DNA of 16,980 bases from an uncultured Campylobacter sp. (lineage in GTDB: Bacteria > Campylobacterota > Campylobacteria > Campylobacterales > Campylobacteraceae): the NCBI RefSeq assembly GCF_938045775.1, contig NZ_CALIBH010000194.1, positions 1 to 16,980 of the forward strand. The letters run 5' to 3'. The position numbers were made by a program, and so were the translations under genes. The notes under the pieces were generated by a model. That model did not search any database. It was not told where the DNA came from and saw only the letters and a program-made list of their open reading frames with translations. This document shows, one piece after another, positions 7,713-15,898 of this stretch (positions within the stretch are counted from its first letter, which is position 1; each line of letters begins with the position of its first letter).

Positions 7713-10703
7713 TTAAAACTGAAACTCCCATGTGAGTTTATAGTTCCTACCCGGCGAGTAAAAACGGTTGATACCAAGCCCTGTTTCTTGATCTATTAGA
7801 TTGCTAGTTCCAAAAGGTCTTATTGATCTGGCACTTTCCCAAGTGATATATTTGCGATCGGTTATATTATATGCGCCTGCACGAAGAGTTAGATATTTGA
7901 TCGGCTTTACATATGTTACGAAGTCTATCGTCGTATATCCGCCGCTTCTCCATTCCACTTCGCTATTGCTTACAGGTTTGCCGTTTACGATTTTGCCGCT
8001 TCGCGCTTGCTCATACCAATACATATTATAGGTGTCGTCTCCTTTTTTTGCAGCTACCGCAGTTACAAATAGATCTGCGCCGAATTTATCGCCTGGGCTT
8101 TGGTAGCTTACGCTATAAACCGCCGTTCTAGGCTGGATCGCATTCATCGGAGTATCTCTTTTACCGTTGCCGATATCCATTCGTCCTTTTTGAACGGTGA
8201 GCTTATATCCGATGCTAAATCCCTGTAGCGGCTCCCAAATTTGATCTAAAAAGAGCTTTGAATCAATCTCGAAACCTCTTACTCTCGCTTTGGGGCGATT
8301 TACGTTTTGATATACGGAGGTGGGCATTGTACTTCCGCCGTTTCCGTAAGGAAGCTGGAATTCCCCCTTGTATTGTAAATCTATAAAATTCCTATAATCC
8401 GTTTGGAATAAATTCAATGTAACGAAGCTTGGCGAATTATGAAGCGTAAAGGCAATCTCTTTAGTCTTTGCCGTTTCTTTTTTCAAATCCAAATTCGGAT
8501 ATATCGAAAAATCAGGGTGCTGGAAAGTGAAGTAAATTTCATCCGAAGTAGGCGCCCTAAATCCGTTTGCGTATTTAAGCTGAAGCCTGAAAAAATCAAG
8601 TGGATCGATGCTTGTAGATAAAGAATATGAATTTGCCGAATATTTTCTCTTCTGAGAAGCTAAATATACGGCATTGGCTTCTGCATTTGCATTCTTATGC
8701 GCCTTTATCTCATCACTAGACGGCGTACCGGGAAGCGGAGTATAAGGAACAAACATTCCGATAAATAGATCAGTTGGAATTTTTGGCGTAACGCCTGGGG
8801 TATATGATGGATTGTGTTTAACTTTATCATACCTATAATTAAGATCAAAGGCTAAAACATCGTTTATACGAAAGTCATCTCCTACATAAAGCGCTCCGGT
8901 TTTGGTCTCAACCGGAATAAGGAAGCTAAAAGGATCATCTTCGTGACCGCAAGCGTTATTATAGGCAGAGGCATTGGTATATGATTGGCATTTATCTGGA
9001 TACCAAGTGCCTAATATGGGAAACTTAGGATTAGTATTTCTAACTCCAGTAAAATATTTAGCCCACCATTGTTTATTTTGAGGAGAATAACCCGCCCTAT
9101 TTACCATACTTTTATCGCTTTTACTATAAAGCCCTCCGTAACTTAAAGAGTGTTCTGTGCTTTTTATATGAAAGTCTTTTGTAAGGTCAAGATTAAACTG
9201 CTTAGTATCGGTATTTAAATCTCTATCCTTCCAGTTGTTTTCTACGTATCCGTTTTGGCTAGGTAAAAGTATCTCATCCGAACCAACCGGTGATAATTTG
9301 CCGTAATTGCCTTTACTATAAGGCGTAGTTACTTTATTTATTGAATATGTTTTATATGTACCGCTATTCGTATCAAAAAGAGTCATACCTTTAGAGCAAT
9401 CATATTCATCACAATTGACATAGGCATCGTCATTAGGTTTATAACTGCTATATGCATTCATATCTAATATATGGGATTCGTTTTTTGGATTATCCGGATC
9501 TGAAAAATCAAACTGACTATCTACTAACGTAGGCATAAATCCCCACTTTAGCCATGTCTTTACTTCCCCTCCATATTTATCTACCATTTTTCCGTCTTTG
9601 TTTATATGAAGACCGGACGGATTTGAATTTCCCGCGCAATTATCGCCCTCGCAATACTCATCCGTTCTCGCTTTTAACTTAATATGTTGCTTGTTATAGC
9701 TAAATTTCAAGCTATCCCATAAAGGCGTTTCATCAAAATTTTCATAAGAAAATGAGTAGTTTTTTCTTTCGCTTCTATCGTTGGTATGTCGTATATCGTT
9801 AGTCAAGGCTCCCCAAGGAGTTTGCGTATTATAAAGAGCAAATTGATTCGACCAGTCTATTCCCTCTGATTTTATATTAGACTTATCGTATCCTAGGCTA
9901 AATCTATCGGTATCGGTGGGTTGAAAACCAAATTTGACAAGGGTGCTTTTTTTGTAAATTCTATAGGGATCAGGTTTTTCTCTAACTTTTCTTATAACAG
10001 TAGGATCATATTTTTTATATCCCCAGTTTTTTAGTTCATGTCCTTCTCTATCGGTGTGAATAGCCAAGAGATCAAACCACTTAAACCGAACTGCAGCTGC
10101 GTGGCTTTGCCAGTTTTGTCTATCTGCGCTTTGATACCCGCGCTTAAATCCGTAATACCAATCCTTCTCCGTTAGATAATCTCTCGCATCCTTTGTCTCA
10201 AACGCTACTGAGCCACCTAGCGCGCCCGAGCCTCTTTTTACCGAATCTGCACCTTTAGTGATATTTACCTGTTTTACGTTTTCAACCTCAACGCCGTTTC
10301 TAGTGTTATTAAAGTTTCCATATCCTTCAAATAGATCTTTAAAACCTTGCGAGCTTAGTGTTTCTGCCTGGCGAAGTCCGTCTATACTGATATCGACGCG
10401 ATTTTCATCCACGCCGCGGATCGAATAACCACTAGCACCGAATCTTCCGCTTTCGACAACTGAAACGCCGGTTTCGTGACGAACCATATCTCTGCTATCG
10501 CTAACTTGCTCTTTGGCGAGTTGCTTGGCGCTCTTTTTAGTTTCGCCGACTTTTTTGGTAAGCGGGTCGCTTTCTACGTTTCCCGTAACATTGATCTGCC
10601 CTAAATTTTGGGAGCCACCTTCGCTATCGTCCTGTGCAGCTAAAGTGGCCGCGCATAAACAAAGCGCTCCCGCCGCTGCAATAGAAAACCTAAATAAGCT
10701 CAT
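7713..10703 (-). CDS. TonB-dependent haemoglobin/haptoglobin-type outer-membrane receptor
   Basis: A 996-aa outer-membrane receptor, predicted to take haem from haemoglobin or a related host iron protein using TonB energy. Seen: a signal peptide (cut near LAA at 21-23), a TonB-box-like GQINVTG (35-41), a plug (about 50-172) with ETGVSVVESGRFG, GYSIRGVDENRVDISIDGLR (92-111) and GSGALGGSVAFETKDARDYL (158-177), and a beta-barrel ending in the terminal Phe of WEFQF. FEGYGNFNNTRN (125-136), FRAPTSDEIY (714-723) and HPDFSIYPNLDLK (728-740) are hallmarks of the haemoglobin/transferrin/lactoferrin receptor family and most resemble Haemophilus HgpB and Neisseria HpuB by memory. Three close cysteine pairs (350/355, 430/435, 571/584) probably lock surface loops. 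No CCAA-type phase-variation repeat is present. Start ATG has AAGGATC before it. The ligand is inferred, not proven. Confidence 0.9.
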   Translation of the reverse strand: MSLFRFSIAAAGALCLCAATLAAQDDSEGGSQNLGQINVTGNVESDPLTKKVGETKKSAKQLAKEQVSDSRDMVRHETGVSVVESGRFGASGYSIRGVDENRVDISIDGLRQAETLSSQGFKDLFEGYGNFNNTRNGVEVENVKQVNITKGADSVKRGSGALGGSVAFETKDARDYLTEKDWYYGFKRGYQSADRQNWQSHAAAVRFKWFDLLAIHTDREGHELKNWGYKKYDPTVIRKVREKPDPYRIYKKSTLVKFGFQPTDTDRFSLGYDKSNIKSEGIDWSNQFALYNTQTPWGALTNDIRHTNDRSERKNYSFSYENFDETPLWDSLKFSYNKQHIKLKARTDEYCEGDNCAGNSNPSGLHINKDGKMVDKYGGEVKTWLKWGFMPTLVDSQFDFSDPDNPKNESHILDMNAYSSYKPNDDAYVNCDEYDCSKGMTLFDTNSGTYKTYSINKVTTPYSKGNYGKLSPVGSDEILLPSQNGYVENNWKDRDLNTDTKQFNLDLTKDFHIKSTEHSLSYGGLYSKSDKSMVNRAGYSPQNKQWWAKYFTGVRNTNPKFPILGTWYPDKCQSYTNASAYNNACGHEDDPFSFLIPVETKTGALYVGDDFRINDVLAFDLNYRYDKVKHNPSYTPGVTPKIPTDLFIGMFVPYTPLPGTPSSDEIKAHKNANAEANAVYLASQKRKYSANSYSLSTSIDPLDFFRLQLKYANGFRAPTSDEIYFTFQHPDFSIYPNLDLKKETAKTKEIAFTLHNSPSFVTLNLFQTDYRNFIDLQYKGEFQLPYGNGGSTMPTSVYQNVNRPKARVRGFEIDSKLFLDQIWEPLQGFSIGYKLTVQKGRMDIGNGKRDTPMNAIQPRTAVYSVSYQSPGDKFGADLFVTAVAAKKGDDTYNMYWYEQARSGKIVNGKPVSNSEVEWRSGGYTTIDFVTYVKPIKYLTLRAGAYNITDRKYITWESARSIRPFGTSNLIDQETGLGINRFYSPGRNYKLTWEFQF

Positions 10704-10716
10704 TTTGATCCTTTTA

Positions 10717-10731
10717 TAATACTATTTCTCA
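10717..10731 (-). promoter_or_regulatory. Fur-box-like site in the receptor leader
   Basis: The minus strand reads TGAGAAA-T-AGTATTA, matching 10 of 14 positions of the 7-1-7 Fur consensus TGATAAT-N-ATTATCA. It lies 14 bases upstream of the receptor ATG. Iron repression is expected for this gene family, but the local AT content makes chance matches likely. Confidence 0.35.
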
Positions 10732-10751
10732 TAGGCGTTATTAAAAAGAGC

Positions 10752-10757
10752 AGTATA
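10752..10757 (-). promoter_or_regulatory. Candidate -10 box for the receptor gene
   Basis: The minus strand reads TATACT, one base from TATAAT, about 50 bases before the start codon. Transcription would start near 10745, placing the Fur-like site just downstream of the start of the RNA. Confidence 0.35.
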
Positions 10758-11050
10758 TTAGTGAAAAATTCTTTAAATTTAAATTAAAAAGAATTTATTT
10801 ATCATTTGTAATTTCGGAACTTAATTAAATTTAAAGAATTCCCAGGTTTACGCCTTTATCTCTTAAATTTACATTTTTAAAATTACAAATTTTTACTTTA
10901 AATTTGAAAGTATTTTTATTAAATGCATGCGATGAGACAGCGAGTAAATTTTAAGATTTTAACTTGAGAAATTTTAAAATTTTATCATAAGTAAGCGGAA
11001 TTTTATCTACGCGTAGCCTTGTTTGTGCGCAAGCATGCAAGCTTCATGGA

Positions 11051-12076
11051 TTAAGGCGCGCTCGGTGTGATGCCATGCTTATCATCGATGAGTTCTGCTT
11101 CGTTTAATTGCTTGTATTCGTCGCAGCCGATCTGCTCTGCTAAATCGCATGCTTTTCCGTAAAATTCTTTTGCTAAGGATCTATCTTGTTTAATGCGCCA
11201 TCCATTTTTGTATAAATCCCCGAGATAACTACACGAGTCTGCATCCCCGCTCTCGCAAGTATTTTTAAGCAAATTTAGCCCGCTTTGATATAGGCTTTCT
11301 GTTTTTTGGTAATTACCTGCTTTGTATAAGTCTCCCAGAGTCAAGCACGCCGCCGCCCTGCCGCCATCACAAGCCTTCTGGTATAAATCCGCAGCCTTTT
11401 TGAAATCCTTCTCTACGCCCTTGCCGTCTATATATAGATCCGCTAGGCGCTGGCACTCATATAAGTCGCCTTCATCGCATTTCTTTTGATTTATTTGAGC
11501 TTTCTTTTGGTACAAAACAGCCGCTTTTTTATATAGGCTCTCCGCCTTTTGCAAATCCTGTCTGACCTTGTCGCCGTTTTTATATAAATATGCAAGGTTA
11601 TTGCACATATCTGCATCACCGTTATCGCAAATCATTTGACGCAAAACCATAGCCTTGTGCTTGTCTCTTGGGACGTCGATACCGGATTCGTATGAAATTA
11701 CAAGCAAATTGCACGAAAACATATTACCGCCGTCGCAAGCCTTTTGATGCAGGCTCGCCGCCTTTTGATAGTCTTGTCTAACGCCATAGCCTTCGAAGTA
11801 TAGTCCTGCAAGCTCATAGCAGCCGGTCATATCCCCGCCGTCGCAAGTTTTTTTATAAACCTCCGCTGCCTTTTGATAACTCTGCATGGTATTGATGCCG
11901 AATTTATATAAATCCCCGAGCCTATAGCAACTTCGCGTATCTCCGCCGTCGCAGCTGCGCTGCCACATTTTTATCGCTTTAGGATAATCGCCGTCCTCAT
12001 AGAGCTTATCCGCGTCTTCAAAGACTCCGCCCATACAAAACATAGCTATAACGGCTAGATAAAGATATCTTTTCAT
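11051..12076 (-). CDS. Exported Sel1-like-repeat (Hcp-like) protein, 8 Cys pairs
   Basis: A 341-aa protein with a signal peptide (residues 1 to about 18; no lipobox) and alpha/alpha Sel1-like repeats over almost its full length. Eight C-x7-C pairs are seen, for example CDGGDTRSC, CDGGDMTGC, CDGGNMFSC, CDNGDADMC, CDEGDLYEC and CESGDADSC, each followed by an L-xx-LY-xxG block. This is the disulfide-bridged repeat of the Helicobacter Hcp (cysteine-rich) proteins, so it is expected to be periplasmic or secreted with one disulfide per repeat. One unit (about 180-195, alanine/lysine-rich) has lost its pattern. Hcp proteins have been linked to beta-lactam binding and host interaction in Helicobacter; no specific role can be read here. 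The ATG has AAAGGGA upstream. It lies 129 bases downstream of ppk1 on the same strand. Confidence 0.88.
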   Translation of the reverse strand: MKRYLYLAVIAMFCMGGVFEDADKLYEDGDYPKAIKMWQRSCDGGDTRSCYRLGDLYKFGINTMQSYQKAAEVYKKTCDGGDMTGCYELAGLYFEGYGVRQDYQKAASLHQKACDGGNMFSCNLLVISYESGIDVPRDKHKAMVLRQMICDNGDADMCNNLAYLYKNGDKVRQDLQKAESLYKKAAVLYQKKAQINQKKCDEGDLYECQRLADLYIDGKGVEKDFKKAADLYQKACDGGRAAACLTLGDLYKAGNYQKTESLYQSGLNLLKNTCESGDADSCSYLGDLYKNGWRIKQDRSLAKEFYGKACDLAEQIGCDEYKQLNEAELIDDKHGITPSAP

Positions 12077-12154
12077 TTAATCCCTTTGAAATTTATGTAA
12101 ATCTACTCGCGCATTCACGGCAAAAATTTTGTATTTAGCATTTATAAGCTCGGC

Positions 12155-12192
12155 TTGCGCGCGGGCTTAATGCCAAGCGGTCTAGCGCGCAA
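12155..12192 (-). terminator. Nested inverted repeat just after ppk1
   Basis: TTGCGCGC at 12155-12162 and GCGCGCAA at 12185-12192 form a perfect 8-bp outer stem. Inside it, GCTT and AAGC form a second short stem. It starts 14 bases beyond the ppk1 stop. There is no T run after it on the minus strand, so it may end transcription poorly or instead protect the 3' end of the message. Confidence 0.35.
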
Positions 12193-12205
12193 ATCCGGCG
12201 CGCAC

Positions 12206-14287
12206 TTAACTCTCTTTCAAAAGCTTAGTTAGCGCCGTGCCGCTTTCGTCATGCTTGCGGATATTTTTATAAATTTTATTGAAATAAATTTCTAAAAATT
12301 CCTGATCGTCGATTTTCTCTTCGCCCTTTTTCGGCTCGATCTTTCGGTACTCGCCGCTGCTTTGCAGCTCGAATGCAAGCTCGTTATCGCTTAGCTGAAG
12401 TTTTAAAATTTCTTTGAGCTTGTTTTGCAGATTTTCGTTGTAGATTGGGCTCATCAGCTCCAGCCTGCGCTCCAAATTTCGCGGCATCCAATCCGCGCTC
12501 GCGATGTATAGGCTGGGCTGCGCGTGCGCGAAGTAAAAAATTCTAGCGTGCTCTAGGTATTTGCCGACGATCGAGATCACGCGGATGTTTTCGCTAACGC
12601 CCTTAAGCGCCGGGCGCAAGCAGCAGATGCCGCGCACGATGAGATCGATCTTCACGCCCGCCGCACTTGCTTTATACAGCGCCTTGATCATATCGCCGTC
12701 GACAAGAGCGTTCATCTTAGCGATGATCCTGCCGGCAGAGCCTTTTTTCTCCTCGTTTTTTATCATCGCTAAGAGCCGCTCTTTGATCTGCATCGGCGAC
12801 ATAGAGAGGTTGTCGAGCTTGCGGTTTTTGTTGTAGCCCGAGAGGATGTGGAAGAAATTCGTCGTGTCCTTATCGAAGCGGTCGCCACAAGTAAAAAAGC
12901 TCACGTCGGTGTAAATTTTAGCGCTCGAGCCGTTGTAGTTGCCCGTGCCTAAGTGGATATAAAATTTTAGCTTGCCGTCCTCTTTTTTGATGATCTGAGT
13001 TACCTTGGCGTGGACTTTAAAGCCCGTGATGCCGTAGATTACGTGCGCGCCGGCGTCTTCAAGCGCCTTCGCCCAGTGCAGGTTGTTTTCTTCATCAAAC
13101 CTCGCCTTAAGCTCGACCATCACCGTTACCTGCTTGCCATCGCTTGCAGCCTCAATCAGGCTCTGAACGATCGGGGAGTTTTTCTCCACGCGATACAGCG
13201 TCATACGGATCGAGATGACCTTTGGATCTTTTGCGGCTTCTTTGATGAGCTTTTGGACAGGATCGAAGCTCTCGTAAGGATGGATCAGCAGGATATCCTC
13301 CTTCTCCATCGCGCTCATAACAGAGGTGTTTTCGTTAAAGGGGAGCAGCGTCTTTGGCAGATACTGAGGATGGGCTAGAAAGGAAAAATCCTTATTAGAA
13401 GCGATCTCCCAAAGCCCGTCCAGTGTAAGCGGCACGGCGCATTCATATATATCTTTGTAAAAAATTTTAAGATGAGAATTTAGAAATTCTAAAAGCTCGG
13501 CATCGGCGTCCTTTTCGATCTGAAGCCGCACAAAAGCCCCTTTGCGGCGCAGTTTAAGCCCCGCTTCTAAAATCATCATAAAATCGTCCGCTTCCTCCTC
13601 CTCGATTACGATGTCGGCGTTTCGCGTGACGCGGAAAGCTGCGGAGCTGATGAGCTTGTAGCCGGGGAAAATCTCTTCCGCATGGCGTTTTACGATGGTG
13701 CCGATCGGCACGTAGGTGTTTTGCGCGACCTGCACGAAGCGCGGGATCACGCGCGGAATTCTAATCATCCCGAAATGCACCGACTCGGGCGCGCCCTCAT
13801 CGCAGAGCTTGACCGCAAGGGAGAAGCTGAGATTGTTTAGATGCGGGAACGGATGGGTCGCATCGACTGCGATCGGGACGATGACGGGCATTATCTGCGA
13901 GAAAAAAAACTCGTCCGCCGCCGGCTTTAGCTCGGGCTGCAGCTCGTCGTAGCTTTTGATAAAAAGCCCGTTTTTGCAAAGCTCCTTTTGGATTCCGAAA
14001 TACTGCTGCTCAAGCTCGGTTTGTTCGTTTCTTAGATAGGAGCGGATCGCGCGTAGCTGCTCAAGAGGCGTCATCTCGTCATCGCCGCTGGTTATAACGC
14101 CGGCTGTGAAAAGCTGCTTTAAGCCCGCCACGCGGATCATATAAAATTCGTCTAAATTCGTGCTGTAAATCGCTAGAAATTTTAATTTTTCAATTAGCGG
14201 GATATCCTTTTTGCATTGTTCCAGCACGCGGGTATTGAAGCGTAGCCAGCTTAGTTCACGGTTTATGAAATTATTTTGTGTTTGCAT
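12206..14287 (-). CDS. ppk1: Polyphosphate kinase 1
   Basis: Makes long-chain inorganic polyphosphate from ATP, reversibly, at the inner face of the membrane. The 693-aa length is normal for PPK1. Seen: N-terminal NRELSWLRFN (9-18), the core SIRMTLYRV region, and the two catalytic histidine blocks of the phospholipase-D-like fold: KVHAK with His426 (the autophosphorylated residue, E. coli His435) and YLEHARIF with His580 (E. coli His592). GTGNYN and WMPRNLERR blocks are also present. The ATG at 14287 is chosen because AAGGAG stands 5 bases upstream and NFINRELSW is the family N-terminus; the frame is open 14 codons further. In Campylobacter, polyphosphate supports stress survival and virulence traits (known). 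It has its own -10 box and sits between two cysteine-rich repeat-protein genes. Confidence 0.97.
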   Translation of the reverse strand: MQTQNNFINRELSWLRFNTRVLEQCKKDIPLIEKLKFLAIYSTNLDEFYMIRVAGLKQLFTAGVITSGDDEMTPLEQLRAIRSYLRNEQTELEQQYFGIQKELCKNGLFIKSYDELQPELKPAADEFFFSQIMPVIVPIAVDATHPFPHLNNLSFSLAVKLCDEGAPESVHFGMIRIPRVIPRFVQVAQNTYVPIGTIVKRHAEEIFPGYKLISSAAFRVTRNADIVIEEEEADDFMMILEAGLKLRRKGAFVRLQIEKDADAELLEFLNSHLKIFYKDIYECAVPLTLDGLWEIASNKDFSFLAHPQYLPKTLLPFNENTSVMSAMEKEDILLIHPYESFDPVQKLIKEAAKDPKVISIRMTLYRVEKNSPIVQSLIEAASDGKQVTVMVELKARFDEENNLHWAKALEDAGAHVIYGITGFKVHAKVTQIIKKEDGKLKFYIHLGTGNYNGSSAKIYTDVSFFTCGDRFDKDTTNFFHILSGYNKNRKLDNLSMSPMQIKERLLAMIKNEEKKGSAGRIIAKMNALVDGDMIKALYKASAAGVKIDLIVRGICCLRPALKGVSENIRVISIVGKYLEHARIFYFAHAQPSLYIASADWMPRNLERRLELMSPIYNENLQNKLKEILKLQLSDNELAFELQSSGEYRKIEPKKGEEKIDDQEFLEIYFNKIYKNIRKHDESGTALTKLLKES

Positions 14288-14317
14288 AAAAACTCCTTTT
14301 TGAATATTAATTCTAAG

Positions 14318-14323
14318 ATTATA
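14318..14323 (-). promoter_or_regulatory. -10 box for ppk1
   Basis: A perfect TATAAT on the minus strand, 30 bases before the ppk1 ATG, giving a leader of roughly 24 bases that contains the AAGGAG site. No good -35 box is visible. Confidence 0.6.
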
Positions 14324-14373
14324 GCCCAATTAAGATTAAATTTTAAAGCCCAAATTTTAAGAGCTTGCAAGTG

Positions 14374-14401
14374 GGGCAATTTAGTATTTAAAATTCTGCC
14401 C
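14374..14401 (-). terminator. Hairpin at the stop codon of the 261-aa repeat protein
   Basis: GGGCAATTT (14374-14382) can pair with AAAT-TGCCC (14391-14401) across a 2-base bulge and an 8-base loop. It overlaps the last base of the stop codon and lies just upstream of the ppk1 promoter, a sensible place for a terminator. No T run follows on the minus strand, so the call is weak. Confidence 0.3.
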
Positions 14402-15186
14402 TAATTCCCTATTTTTCCTAAATCCTTGCACATTTGCGCGTCGCCGTCTTTGCAGCCCAGCTTTAAATACCGCCTCAAATATAAAATTTGCTCCTCCTCC
14501 TCCTCGCTCATATCGAGTACCCATTTGCACGCCTCCTTTATATTACCCCTGTCGCAAGCCTTCTTGCAAAAATTTTTGCCTTTATTTTTATCTACTTTAG
14601 CCCACAACAGCAGTCCGTAAGCATAGCACGAAGGGTAATGCTCTCCGTTGCAGCCGATTTCATAAAATTTCATAACCTCGTTTATATCTTTGTCCTCTTT
14701 GTTTAACGATGTGGCAAAGTGCCCGCATCCTGCGGGATTTCCTGCATCGCAGGATTTTTTAAAATACTCTTTTGCCGCAAGCTCATCCTTTTTTACGCCC
14801 TCGCCGTAAAAATATAAAAGCCCGTAATCGTCGCAAAATTTCGCGTCTAGCTCGCAAGCTCTTTCGTAATATGTCTTGATTTTCGCGTGTTTTTCGTCCA
14901 AAGAAGTAAGCGAATACGCTTGTCCCATAAAAATGCAGCCTTTGGCATATCCCAAACTGCATGATTTTTCAAAAAATTCCAATGCCAAACCATCGTTTTT
15001 TCGTGCGCAAGATCTATTATTTAGAATTAAAGCCGCCAAATAGCATGCTTCGCCGTCGCCGCTACTGCATTTCTTAAAATTTAAATCGTAAGTATCGCAT
15101 GCAGGCACCCCTAGAGAATAAATTTCGCTTACGCTCTCAGCCTTTAAAAACAGAACCGACGCGAGTATAAAAAATAGCGCTTTCAT
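14401..15186 (-). CDS. Exported Sel1-like-repeat (Hcp-like) protein, 261 aa
   Basis: Signal peptide at residues 1-17 (FILASVLFLKAES region), then Sel1-like alpha/alpha repeats with about seven cysteine pairs: CSSGDGEAC, CSLGYAKGC, CELDAKFC (one residue shorter), CDAGNPAGC, CNGEHYPSC, CDRGNIKEAC (one longer) and CKDGDAQMC. A classic Sel1 piece, YGLLYFYGEGVKKDELAAKE, is in the middle. Expected to be a disulfide-rich periplasmic or secreted solenoid; partner unknown. The ATG has AGGAG 5 bases upstream, and this ribosome site begins inside the stop codon of a possible 43-codon ORF. Third of four such genes on this strand; ppk1 follows 113 bases later. Confidence 0.87.
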   Translation of the reverse strand: MKALFFILASVLFLKAESVSEIYSLGVPACDTYDLNFKKCSSGDGEACYLAALILNNRSCARKNDGLALEFFEKSCSLGYAKGCIFMGQAYSLTSLDEKHAKIKTYYERACELDAKFCDDYGLLYFYGEGVKKDELAAKEYFKKSCDAGNPAGCGHFATSLNKEDKDINEVMKFYEIGCNGEHYPSCYAYGLLLWAKVDKNKGKNFCKKACDRGNIKEACKWVLDMSEEEEEQILYLRRYLKLGCKDGDAQMCKDLGKIGN

Positions 15187-15194
15187 GTTCGCTC

Positions 15195-15326
15195 CTACAT
15201 ACGATATAAATTTAAATCAGAAAGCGACGTAAATTTTATCTCTTTGCTAGCGGCTGCACTTTGATTACGCTCTGCCGCGGTTTGCGTTATTAAAGGCGCC
15301 AAAATTGCGGGATAAAATTCTTTCAT
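15195..15326 (-). CDS. Possible small ORF, 43 aa, unknown
   Basis: An ATG at 15326, overlapping a stop as TAATG, opens 43 codons beginning MKEFYPAILAPLITQT and ending in LNLYRM. The stop codon at 15195-15197 touches the ribosome site of the next gene, which fits a tightly packed operon. A 10-codon ORF (ATG at 15357, after the ribosome site AAGGAG at the end of the upstream gene) stops exactly where this ORF begins, so it could be reached by re-initiation. No domain or membrane helix is clear and the product is not recognised. It could also be a non-coding spacer or the remains of a longer gene. Confidence 0.35.
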   Translation of the reverse strand: MKEFYPAILAPLITQTAAERNQSAAASKEIKFTSLSDLNLYRM

Positions 15327-15361
15327 TATCGCTCTTTGCCCTTCTTTGGATTTGCCATCTT

Positions 15362-15898
15362 TTACTCCTTGGTTGAATTTGCGTCGTATTTATCGCTTAT
15401 TTCCCAAAAGGCTTTTTTCGCACACTTTACGGGATCGTGCTCCTCCTGATCTCGTAAGCAGTTTTCTAAAGCCGTCTTTAGCGCACAAGACTTTAGTTTA
15501 AATATTCTTTCTTCTTCCAAGCGCTCTGAATATTTTTCGCAAGCTATAGCGTAATTATGTGCCGCTCTTTTGACATTGCCTCTTATCGCAATATCATGAA
15601 TTCCTAGGTTAAAACAAGATGCTGCAATACCTGCCTTGCAAGATTTTTCTAAGGGCACAAAAGCCGCTTCTCGCATACCGAGCTCTAAACCCATAACATA
15701 GCCTAAATCATCGCATTTTTCCATATTTCCGTCATCGCATTTTTTAGATAAAATTTCTATTAGTTTGGTGCACGAGCTATATTTGCCTTTTCCTTTGTCG
15801 CATTCGTTATAAAGATTTTGTTCCTCTGCCGTAGATTTGGCGGATAATGGACAGGACAATATCATAATCAATAAGAATAAAACGCTAATACTTTTCAT
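15362..15898 (-). CDS. Exported cysteine-rich Sel1-like protein, 178 aa (tandem paralogue 2)
   Basis: Signal sequence MKSISVLFLLIMILSCPLSA. Either Cys16 is lipidated (ILSC is an acceptable though not ideal lipobox) or cleavage follows LSA; the sequence does not decide. The mature part has C-x9-C (CDKGKGKYSSC) and then C-x7-C units (CDDGNMEKC, CKAGIAASC), with ILSKKCD and a loose repeat RGNVKRAAHNYAIAC near residue 110. The C-terminal third has further cysteines but no clear Sel1 unit. It is a paralogue of the gene just upstream: GKYSxC, EILSKKCD and the G-N-xx-RA motif fall in the same order. The ATG at 15898 overlaps the upstream stop (ATGA) and has GAGGAG 5 bases before it, so it is chosen over an earlier in-frame start inside the upstream gene. 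Confidence 0.8.
   Translation of the reverse strand: MKSISVLFLLIMILSCPLSAKSTAEEQNLYNECDKGKGKYSSCTKLIEILSKKCDDGNMEKCDDLGYVMGLELGMREAAFVPLEKSCKAGIAASCFNLGIHDIAIRGNVKRAAHNYAIACEKYSERLEEERIFKLKSCALKTALENCLRDQEEHDPVKCAKKAFWEISDKYDANSTKE

Larger units (their letters stand above)
10704..11050. other. Spacer upstream of the receptor gene
   Basis: 347 bases, strongly AT-rich in the middle, holding the receptor promoter region at its left end. It has no open frame with a ribosome site and no T-tailed hairpin after the repeat-protein gene at 11051. Confidence 0.55.
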
